Shown here piece after piece: positions 1-6,920 of a stretch of 64,000 nt of DNA. Under the pieces are notes generated by a model that saw nothing but the letters and a program-made list of their open reading frames with translations, did not search any database and was not told the origin of the DNA. Within the stretch, counting starts at the first letter, position 1. Each line of letters begins with the position of its first letter. The translations under genes and the position numbers were made by a program. Source of the DNA: DAOUJI01 sp965237875. GTDB taxonomy: Bacteria; Chloroflexota; Dehalococcoidia; Lucifugimonadales; JAGWBF01. Location: NCBI GenBank assembly GCA_965237875.1, contig CBDEGP010000001.1, positions 434,001 through 498,000 on the forward strand. The letters are read 5' to 3'.

Positions 1-839
1 GGCCGGCCTATGGGCCTGCCCACAGCAGTGTTCTCTGGGACGGACCGGTCGACATCGATGTAGGAGGTGTCCTCATCGTTATCCTGGTCGGCGAAGGAGG
101 GAGCGGCATTGGACAGGGTCTTCGCCTCCACAGGGTTGGCGCTCATCGCCGAGGCGGTCTTGCCAGAGCCGAACTTGTCGGAGTAGGTGACCGTTGCACG
201 CAGGTGCATGCCCACATCGGCAGGCGCCGGACTCCGCCTCGGCGACGTCACGCCCTCTATGTCCGTCCAAGTCGTACCGTCCACGGACCTAGCCCACTGC
301 CACCTCCCGGCCGTCACTCCGTCATCCTCGTCCGACAGGCTGGCCGAGAGCGGCCGGTCGACCTGCGGCTGCCGCCTGTCTATGCTCGCCGTTCCGGCCT
401 CGTCCACGTCCGTAACCCTCACGGCCACGTCGTGCGTCCCGCCGCCGGCCTTCACAGTCATCCGGTACACGTTCCTCTCCGACAGCCGCGCGCCATTTGC
501 CGCAGACTGCGGGTCTTCGTAGTTGGGAGGCTCCCTGAAGGCCAGCACGCCGCCATCTATGGTGAACAGGTCGTCATCACGTCCACTTAGAGACCACCTG
601 ATGACATCTCCGTCCTGATCATAGGCAACGAAGGCGGCGACCGTGGACGTACCGTTCTCAGCGTACTCGACAGAGGAGTCCGCTGTTTGCGCATATGCCA
701 AATGGCTTGCGCGGCCATCCGGGATAATAGTCCCAAGCATCATGCTGGCGATCACGATAACCAATGCTATGACCCAGGATATCCTATATGGGTAAGTCCT
801 CAGGCTCAGATGACAACCCAAGCGGGATGGTGGTGTCAT
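1..839 (-). CDS. Secreted cadherin/Ig-like repeat surface protein, 5' part (runs off window)
   Basis: This is an open frame of 279 codons from ATG at 839 to the window edge with no stop, so the C-terminus is missing. The N-terminus has basic residues, then a hydrophobic stretch (ISWVIALVIVIASMMLG), then Ala-rich sequence ending in AYAQ, which reads as a signal peptide of about 50 residues. After it comes a cadherin-like module (YAENGTSTVAAF, then WSLSGRDDDLFTI and NVYRMTVKAGGGTHDVAV). An Ig-like module follows (WQWARSVDGTTWTDIEG, then PADVGMHLRATVTYSD). The start of a second cadherin repeat (SVPENTAVGRPIG) lies at the edge. The same two-module alternation is found in the genes after 51.6 kb. 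It is probably an exported adhesin or surface-layer-like protein. The ribosome binding site is weak, so the start is less certain than the frame. Confidence 0.85.
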   Translation of the reverse strand, partial: MTPPSRLGCHLSLRTYPYRISWVIALVIVIASMMLGTIIPDGRASHLAYAQTADSSVEYAENGTSTVAAFVAYDQDGDVIRWSLSGRDDDLFTIDGGVLAFREPPNYEDPQSAANGARLSERNVYRMTVKAGGGTHDVAVRVTDVDEAGTASIDRRQPQVDRPLSASLSDEDDGVTAGRWQWARSVDGTTWTDIEGVTSPRRSPAPADVGMHLRATVTYSDKFGSGKTASAMSANPVEAKTLSNAAPSFADQDNDEDTSYIDVDRSVPENTAVGRPIGR

Positions 840-1487
840 TATCAGGTACTTCGGAGCCGGTAAACTCCCGACTTAGCTGACATAGGGACATGATGCCGGT
901 CGTAAGCCGGCCTGGGCTTCCGTATGATTGCTCTCCCTCGCTCCGGTATGGGGAGTGTACTAACCGTCGGTGTGGTAGGCGGCGTCAACAGCGTTCGTCA
1001 CGGGGGCGGACGCCGCCGCTTGCGTACGCACTTTCTCCAGTGCGGACTGTCGCCTTTCGGGCGCCAAGCGGGTGCCTCCCTTGGAAGGGTCGATTTCGCT
1101 CTCCATTATACAAGGTCAGTATCAGCCGCTTATCAGATATTGCGCTATTTTCGCCAATTCTCGTCCGTCTGCCATCAGAATGATATTCTTATCCCGGTCT
1201 CCCCGGCTTTCCGCCCCTTACAGACACTGCGGGACGGGCGGGAACGTCGGGCGCTCTTCACTCCATTACAGGTGAAGAAATGAAACGATACGTAGGAACA
1301 GGAGGGGTCGTGGGCGACAAGGCTGTGGGGAACCTGCCGTCACCAGCCTTGTCTTCGCAGAGGCGCATCGACGATAGTCTAAGGGTGGTACGGCGCCGTC
1401 GAGGATGGAGGAACGAGCCTCCATCCCGGTCGGGCTGGAAGCTCGTGAGAAGCTTATCCGGGATAGCTGACCGACTCCTTAGATACG

Positions 1488-1535
1488 GACCTCCCACCGA
1501 AAAGTTCGCAATTCAGTCTTACACGGCCCACCAAA
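1488..1535. repeat. Dispersed repeat, copy 1
   Basis: About 48 bp beginning GACCTCCCACCGAAAAGTTC and ending in CCCACCAA closely match 34959-35006. The first 25 bases match at all but the last position, with a few differences further in. Both copies lie in gene-poor DNA next to surface-protein genes or remnants. It may be the end of a mobile element; no transposase is seen. Confidence 0.7.
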
Positions 1536-1603
1536 CTGGACAAAATCAAGAACCTTCACATTGAGGTTCACGTTGATCTATAGGTGATGCAGGCTGATCG
1601 TCA

Positions 1604-1673
1604 GATTCCATTCGGTTCTGGGTGTTGGCATACTTGGCAGGCAAAGCTAAAACCCACAGGACCGAATGGAATC
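1604..1673. repeat. Long hairpin-forming inverted repeat
   Basis: The arms 1604-1626 and 1649-1673 pair. The outer 13 bp (GATTCCATTCGGT / ACCGAATGGAATC) are perfect, and the pairing continues imperfectly through TCTGGGTGTT / AAACCCACAGG. The loop is about 22 nt. No T-tract follows, so it is not a standard terminator. A miniature transposable element or a structured RNA are both possible. Confidence 0.7.
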
Positions 1674-2421
1674 ACTCGGCTTTGTTGCCTTTGCTATAGT
1701 TGGGAACGTTCCATGAACGAGCGGTACAGAAACTTGCAAGTTGGCTGACCGGCTTCAGCCGTAGACCAGACCTATTTGGAAGCTTGCCCTCGTCCGGGAC
1801 ATCGCGACAGCCGTACCCAGGTACGAAGCTTCTTAAGTACCTGTCCTCCATCTGCGCTGTAGACCCCAAAGCTACGCGCCTCTGAAGAAAATTCGCGTCC
1901 AGCCATCCTGCAACCCGTTCCCCTCCCTTGAGTGTGGGTCTCCCATACCTCGCCTGGTCAAGCATATCATCCTCTGCGCTTGTGCCGCCTTTCGTGCGAT
2001 AATGGGTTCGCGCTTTTGTCTTTATCACAACTCTTGGGACGGTTTATGTTTATTAGCGTATGCCCCTTTTGACGCTGGGATGTGCGCTGGAAACGTGATG
2101 CAATCCGTAATAGAAGGTGGGCAAACCGGGCCGGGGAAATCCGCAATCCAGGCGGCGGGGGAAATTCCCGCGCGGAGCGATTTACGTAATGAGCCATAGG
2201 CGGGACAAACCCCGTTGTGTGGGCGCCGCCGGCAGTAGCCGAACCGTGGGTCGCGGTATAACCCGATTTCAATCAGGCAATCATCTGCTTCCGGGCTACT
2301 CATTTCAGCGCAATGTGGCAGGTACAGGAGTCGCTAAGCTTCTGGCATCGACCTTCCGATCAAGCGAGATTGATTAATAAACACTCCTGACCCTACAAAA
2401 AGCTAAAAAAACCGAAGCTGG

Positions 2422-2480
2422 GCATTCTGTGTTCGTCTAGATGGCGGTTCCCCGGCCCGCCGCCACATATAACAGAATGC
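2422..2480. promoter_or_regulatory. Nested inverted repeat upstream of the oxidoreductase gene
   Basis: Perfect 9-bp arms GCATTCTGT (2422-2430) and ACAGAATGC (2472-2480) enclose a second pair, TGGCGG (2442-2447) with CCGCCA nearby. It ends 31 bp before the likely start codon at 2511. The position suits an operator or a leader RNA structure, but no regulator gene is adjacent. Confidence 0.45.
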
Positions 2481-2510
2481 AAGATGTCAGCAATCCAAGG
2501 AGCACGCGTC

Positions 2511-3608
2511 ATGGCAAACAAGATCCGCCTGGGATTTGTGGGTGCGAACGTAAACTCGACCTGGGCCTCTCAGTCACACTTCCCCGCGATACATGCCAGT
2601 CCGGATGTTGAGTTTACCGCAGTTTGCACCACCCGGCCCGAGAGCGCGGAAGAGGCTCGCCAAGCCTTTGGAGCGAAGCTCGCCTTCCATGATTTCCGAG
2701 CAATGGTAGTGTCGCCGGAGATCGACGCGGTGGCCGTGGTTGTGCGGGTGCCATCGCACTATGAGCCAACGAAGGCCGCCATCGAAGCTGGCAAGCACGT
2801 CTTCACCGAGTGGCCTTTGGGACGGAATACCGCCGAAGCTGAGGAACTTGCAACTCTGGCCCGGGACAAAGGTGTGCAAACCGCAGTGGGTCTGCAATCG
2901 CGAGTTAGTCCCGCATTGCTGTACGTCAAGGAACAAATTGAAGCCGGCTATGTGGGCGAGGTGCTCTCGTGTCATGTGACCACCATGCGCGATAGCACGT
3001 TGGAACGTCCTTCCGGCCGCACCTGGCAGCGCGACGCCAGCCTGGGCGCAAACACCCTGACGATCGCCAACGGACACGTCATTGACGCCCTGCGCTTTGT
3101 GGCTGGCAACTTCGCCCGGGTGGCGTGCATGGTCAGCACGCAAGCAAAGCAATGGTACGAGACTGATACCCAACGGTTTGTGGAAGTCACATCCCCGGAC
3201 AATGTGCGAGTCAGCGGACAGTTGGAGAGCGGCGCGGCAGCGTCGGTCCATGTCGGAGCTGTCCCCTGGGCCGGCAGCGGCTTTCGAATGGAGATCTACG
3301 GGCGGGAAGGCACGCTGGTCACCACGGGGAGCGTCTCGTCGCAGCGCGGTGAGATGCTACGGGTGCAAGGGGCACGGGGAAGCCATGAGTTGCAGGACCT
3401 GGATATACCTGAGCGTTTCGTTTATGTGCCGTCCGACTTCCCACGCGGCGATCCCTTCAACATCGGTCAGATGTATGCCCTGTTCGCTGAGGCGGTCCGA
3501 ACCGGACAGAACCGCCTGCCGACGTTCGATGTAGCGGTTGACCTGCATCGTTTTATCGATACGATCAAACAGGCGTCGGACACGGGCCGGGAGTTGCCGG
3601 TTGCCTGA
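2511..3608 (+). CDS. Gfo/Idh/MocA-family NAD(P)-dependent oxidoreductase
   Basis: This 365-residue protein begins with a Rossmann fold (KIRLGFVGAN near residue 3). It has the family's EAGKHVFTEWPLGRN segment, equivalent to the EKP motif region, where Trp-Pro replaces the usual Lys-Pro. A C-terminal alpha/beta substrate domain follows. The family oxidises or reduces sugars, inositols and related compounds in the cytoplasm; the substrate cannot be read from sequence. ATG 2511 is chosen because AAGGAG lies 8 nt before it; an in-frame ATG at 2484 lacks such a site. The gene stands alone, preceded by an inverted repeat and followed by a MITE-like element. Confidence 0.88.
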   Translation: MANKIRLGFVGANVNSTWASQSHFPAIHASPDVEFTAVCTTRPESAEEARQAFGAKLAFHDFRAMVVSPEIDAVAVVVRVPSHYEPTKAAIEAGKHVFTEWPLGRNTAEAEELATLARDKGVQTAVGLQSRVSPALLYVKEQIEAGYVGEVLSCHVTTMRDSTLERPSGRTWQRDASLGANTLTIANGHVIDALRFVAGNFARVACMVSTQAKQWYETDTQRFVEVTSPDNVRVSGQLESGAAASVHVGAVPWAGSGFRMEIYGREGTLVTTGSVSSQRGEMLRVQGARGSHELQDLDIPERFVYVPSDFPRGDPFNIGQMYALFAEAVRTGQNRLPTFDVAVDLHRFIDTIKQASDTGRELPVA

Positions 3609-3638
3609 GGCGACATTTTCTCAAAAACCAGAAACCCG

Positions 3639-3791
3639 CTAGTATTACAACGACGATTCGTCAAATAGGGTAGTTCGCGGGCGGGAATCGCATCACAGAA
3701 GTCAAGGCCGCAAAGCTGTAATGCGAGTTGGATGGTAGCTAACATCGAGTGCTCTGAAGCCCATTGTTATGAATCGTCGTTGTAATACTAG
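3639..3791. mobile_element. MITE-like element with perfect 21-bp terminal inverted repeats
   Basis: Positions 3639-3659 and 3771-3791 are exact reverse complements over 21 bp. The outer ends read CTAGTATTAC and GTAATACTAG. The 111-bp interior has no open frame of note. CTAG at both ends could be part of the repeats or a 4-bp target duplication. Size, perfect arms and lack of coding capacity fit a miniature inverted-repeat transposable element. It sits between the stop of the oxidoreductase gene and the 3' end of the nuclease gene. Confidence 0.75.
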
Positions 3792-3982
3792 GCTAACGCA
3801 CGTAGGCCGAGGCGTTTCACCGGGTGGCGGACGCTTGAGGAGACGGGGCGACCCAGGCCAGGGACTCTGCAACAGACCAGCATTGGTATCATTGGCGGGA
3901 GCGATGGAACTCTCGCTTAATTCCACCACGATTCTGTCCAACTGACCGAGCCTTCCTCATTCAGTCCGATCGACTGGATCGC

Positions 3983-4705
3983 CTATACTTTCTTAGGTGG
4001 ACACCACCCAGGGTCTGTTTCCCATCGCCTGAGGTAGCACGCGAGTAGACTACCTAATTCGCCGTACCTCTGTATGGAGTCAGCAAACTTATCGAAGTGG
4101 ATGTACTGAAAGTCTCTTTGCCCTGCTGGGTGAGCTATTCTTGGTTGAACAAATATCACTTCAATCTTCGGGTCGGTGGAGGGAAGGACCTTAATATCGC
4201 TAATAAGCTTGGTTGAACCCCTTGTCTCCCCATTGAGCATCTTCTCTTCGAGTTCTTTCGGCAACCGCAATAGTCCCATCTCGGATAGAGCACCTATTAG
4301 ATGGAAGTACTTCCTGCGACTATTGCTGGCCCCTGCGACTTTTTTAAATTCAGACAAGATACAAGTCATTCCTCTTTTTCTGGCTTTGCTCAAATACTTA
4401 TACTGCTCTTCTCTGTGGGAACCCATGTCTGTCTTGAGTTCTATCAGGAACGCCCGCCCGCCATCTCTCGATAGTGCAAAGAAATCGACCTTGTCAGACT
4501 GATTGTTCGGGGTTTTCTTGAGTGGGAACTGCGGAATTACCTGCGGGTGCATCTCATCAACCCCACAACAATCCTCAATGACTTTCGGGAGAAATAAGCC
4601 AAAAAGCGCATCCACGCGCGGTTCGAGTGGATAGCCGGCGAAATGTCGCCATCTGTCCAGATGGTTGAACAGGGTCTCCATGGTTGGCTGTTCAGAGTCG
4701 GTCAA
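3983..4705 (-). CDS. PD-(D/E)XK nuclease superfamily protein
   Basis: The product has 240 residues. The core KVDFFALSRDGG, then AFLIELKTDMG (Asp74, Glu89, Lys91), matches the D-x(n)-ExK signature of the PD-(D/E)XK nuclease fold, followed by the helix EEQYKYLSKA typical of this fold. It would cut nucleic acid using a metal ion; target and specificity are unknown. The start is TTG at 4705, supported by GGAGGT 7 nt upstream; that start overlaps the TGA of the upstream gene, so translation is probably coupled. The base composition is richer in A/T than in flanking catabolic genes, suggesting transfer. A role in phage defence or restriction is inference from fold, pairing and neighbourhood only. 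Confidence 0.7.
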   Translation of the reverse strand: MTDSEQPTMETLFNHLDRWRHFAGYPLEPRVDALFGLFLPKVIEDCCGVDEMHPQVIPQFPLKKTPNNQSDKVDFFALSRDGGRAFLIELKTDMGSHREEQYKYLSKARKRGMTCILSEFKKVAGASNSRRKYFHLIGALSEMGLLRLPKELEEKMLNGETRGSTKLISDIKVLPSTDPKIEVIFVQPRIAHPAGQRDFQYIHFDKFADSIQRYGELGSLLACYLRRWETDPGWCPPKKV

Positions 4706-4986
4706 AATGGCACCTCCACAGATTCAACGTTCCATCTCAACAGTCTAACTTTGTCAAATAGCGTCAATTGCTCTTGACGACCTGTTGCCTCCCAGGAAAA
4801 AATTATCGAACTTCCAGCGGTTTCAAGTAATAAGTCGTACCAGAAATGATAGTTGCCGGCAAGCAAGGTTTCGGGAACTGACAGCGGAATTGACTGTCGC
4901 CCGCGAAAATCATCCTGCCATTTCAAACGTGACTGACTACTGGCAGCCAGTACCCACAAGCGACCCGGTACTTGCGTTATACCCAT
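4702..4986 (-). CDS. Small hypothetical protein coupled to PD-(D/E)XK nuclease
   Basis: This 94-residue protein has no family I recognise. It contains several aromatic residues (NYHFWYDLLLE, IIFSWEATG) and a mixed alpha/beta pattern, and no signal peptide or membrane segment. Its stop codon overlaps the TTG start of the nuclease gene, and its last codons contain the nuclease's ribosome binding site, so the pair forms one transcription unit with this gene first. An in-frame stop 7 codons upstream fixes ATG 4986 as the first usable start, though the site before it is weak. It could be a specificity, inhibitor or antitoxin-like partner of the nuclease; nothing in the sequence decides this. Confidence 0.5.
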   Translation of the reverse strand: MGITQVPGRLWVLAASSQSRLKWQDDFRGRQSIPLSVPETLLAGNYHFWYDLLLETAGSSIIFSWEATGRQEQLTLFDKVRLLRWNVESVEVPF

Positions 4987-5149
4987 AACAAGCCCCGGCC
5001 TGGTTCACGCCACATTTTTGGGCAGGACCGGTGAACTGGACTGGAAGCTGATCTGTCAGCCGAAATTCGAAGGCTCCACCACTTCTATTCATCACCCGGT
5101 GATGATAGGAAGCCAGCGGGGCCCTAATAGATTTGGCGGTACGGAGTTG

Positions 5150-5911
5150 TCAGGCTGTCGCGACTACCGGTTCATGGGTCTTCAGGAAGCGCCGGGCGTG
5201 GGCTACGACCTCGTCGATGTGCTTCTGCGAGTCTTTCCAGGGATAAATAGTCACCTCGGAGTTCGGGGCGAGGCTGGCAACCTCCATCGCGCACTCGTAC
5301 GGGTGCGCCGGCACATCGTCGGGCGCTATCAGCAATGGTGTCTGCAGGGCACGCACGAAATCGCGGGAAACGGTGAAAACGAAGTCGGCGCGGTCGGTGT
5401 ACATACTGGTCAGGAAGTCATGGACCATATCCATTGTGATTTCAGGACGCTTCTCGCAAAGGGGCGGCCCCCACCCCGTTATGTTGTTCTGGTAGAAAAT
5501 ATCCGGCACCTCCGGTCTGAACCCGCTGGGTTGCATCAACGCCGCCGCCACAACGCGCTCCGTGGCCAGCCTGAGCAGGTTGTGGCTCATCGGCCCGCCG
5601 ATGCAGAACCCCATGACCACGAACTCCTTGATGCCGAGATGATCCATCAGCCCAAGTTGGTCATCAGAGTAGGCGTCCCAGGGGCGGTCGATCTCCAGTG
5701 GGCCACTGGATTGGCCCAGATTAGCATTGCGTAAGTCGGCGGCGATACAGCGGAAGTTGTCTTTGTAGGTCTCCATAGGGTTGAAGGGCACCGACGTCCG
5801 CAAGGATGCCACGGTGGAATTAAGTCCGCCACCCGGAATGATCAGTAGGGGGAATCCCGAACCGACCTCTTCGTAGTAGATACGGTTGAGGCCTCTTTCG
5901 TAGAACGGCAT
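5150..5911 (-). CDS. Alpha/beta hydrolase with cysteine nucleophile
   Basis: The 253-residue protein starts with an esterase-like N-terminus (IYYEEVGSGFPLLIIPGGG, oxyanion region near residues 25-29). The nucleophile elbow reads MGFCIGGP with Cys103, where most alpha/beta hydrolases have Ser; the same G-x-C-x-G arrangement is known in dienelactone hydrolases. A candidate catalytic His lies near residue 233 (DSQKHIDEVV). It probably hydrolyses an ester, lactone or enol-lactone of a small organic acid in the cytoplasm. The start ATG 5911 is preceded by GGAGGA at about 8 nt. It stands alone, facing away from the ATPase genes downstream. Confidence 0.82.
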   Translation of the reverse strand: MPFYERGLNRIYYEEVGSGFPLLIIPGGGLNSTVASLRTSVPFNPMETYKDNFRCIAADLRNANLGQSSGPLEIDRPWDAYSDDQLGLMDHLGIKEFVVMGFCIGGPMSHNLLRLATERVVAAALMQPSGFRPEVPDIFYQNNITGWGPPLCEKRPEITMDMVHDFLTSMYTDRADFVFTVSRDFVRALQTPLLIAPDDVPAHPYECAMEVASLAPNSEVTIYPWKDSQKHIDEVVAHARRFLKTHEPVVATA

Positions 5912-6672
5912 GGCGATTTTCCTCCATCAGCGAGTTGCAAGGCTAACTTGATGTCTAACGAGCAGGCAAGCTGGAATTTGCGTCACAACAACCGGAGGCA
6001 GCGTATTGTACGGGATTATGTTTCGTCTGCCTATTATGGCGTTGACTCTAACCCAACATCGCTCAAGCGGTCAACATAACGGTCCGGAGTGCTGGACCTG
6101 ATAGATGCAGCGGTAGTTCGGTATGGACCGGGCACATCGGGAAACCAAAGACAGGGTGGAGCCGGTTCCCGTGGCGAAAAGAGCGGGAGGCCCGCCGGAC
6201 CGGGTCGAACGGGACGATGCCCTAGCCCTGGGTGTGTGACTGGCTTGCCAGCGCTTCCTAGCCCACCACAGTGGACTCGAACCTATCGTGAGGGTTCAAC
6301 GAGGCACACCGCGACATCCATACCCGTTGGCCAACTCCGATGAGTCAGACTAGACGCTCAGGAACATCAGATCGTTCGGTTGCATCAACGGCGCGCTTGC
6401 TGAATTGGAACGGTCCACGATGTCGTCGCATAGCTCGACGCGGTGCAGGGCAGGACCATACAATAGCCGCATGAACATGTTTCCTGGATTCTCGTCGGCG
6501 GGAATTGTGGTAACCAGTGTGGGAAGCATTGGCGATATGCCGCTATTTTAAAGCCGATTACGAGTCCCCTCAGCTCCACCATTTCCTCCGGTTTTGATGA
6601 CGAACCTTGTAGTTCCCGGGGAAACCGTAACGCCTCACCGCCCCGCAAACACCCACATCGAAATTACGATGG
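5912..6672. other. Intergenic region, no recognised gene
   Basis: These 760 bp separate the divergent hydrolase and small ATPase-partner genes and should hold both promoters. I see no protein-coding signal. The 84-codon frame at 6089-6343 is Gly/Pro/Arg-rich low-complexity sequence without a domain. A T-arm-like string on the minus strand near 6281 does not fold into a tRNA. Confidence 0.5.
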
Positions 6673-6912
6673 ATGGGGAATAAAAATATGACTGAAGAAC
6701 CGGAATGTACCATTGATAGCAGCAACCAATGGGTTTCGACCCTCGTCAACGAAGCTCGAAATAATAATCCTTTAGTAGCCTATGGTGTTTTTGTTAGAAT
6801 GGAACTACTTTTAAAAGGACTGATTAGCGAGCGGGATCTGACTCCAACGAATCTTAAGACGGTCGCCACGCAGCTAATTGGAGACATGGTTCCTACGTCG
6901 CCAGAACCGTAG
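6673..6912 (+). CDS. Small hypothetical protein upstream of Rad50/RecF-like ATPase
   Basis: This 79-residue protein (74 if translation begins at the second ATG, 6688, which has GGGGA upstream) is predicted mostly helical: WVSTLVNEARNNNPLVAYGV, then RMELLLKGLISERDLTP. It has no signal peptide and no family I recognise. It stops 8 nt before the ATPase start, and the ATPase ribosome binding site lies at its stop codon, so the two are co-transcribed and probably translationally coupled. Its A/T-rich codon use resembles the ATPase gene and not the surrounding metabolic genes. A partner or regulator of the ATPase is the natural guess. Confidence 0.5.
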   Translation: MGNKNMTEEPECTIDSSNQWVSTLVNEARNNNPLVAYGVFVRMELLLKGLISERDLTPTNLKTVATQLIGDMVPTSPEP

Positions 6913-6920
6913 GAAACACA

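Larger units (their letters stand above)
840..2510. other. Gene-poor region with hairpin and repeats
   Basis: No convincing gene lies in these 1.67 kb. Short open frames exist on both strands, the longest being 118 codons on the minus strand at 1672-2028, but none has a recognisable domain or good start signal. The stretch holds a repeat shared with 34959-35006 (at 1488-1535), a long hairpin (1604-1673) and an inverted repeat just upstream of the next gene (2422-2480). The left end should carry the promoter of the minus-strand surface protein; no clear -35/-10 pair was found there. Confidence 0.6.

Noticed and set aside
1672..2028. 118-codon minus-strand open frame
   Set aside because: No recognisable domain or ribosome binding site, and it lies in a gene-poor region with repeats; kept only as a note in the intergenic entry.
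6240..6330. tRNA-like T-arm (GGTTCGAGTCC on the minus strand)
   Set aside because: The T-stem has mismatches, the putative acceptor arm finds no 5' partner at tRNA distance, and no D or anticodon arm can be drawn.
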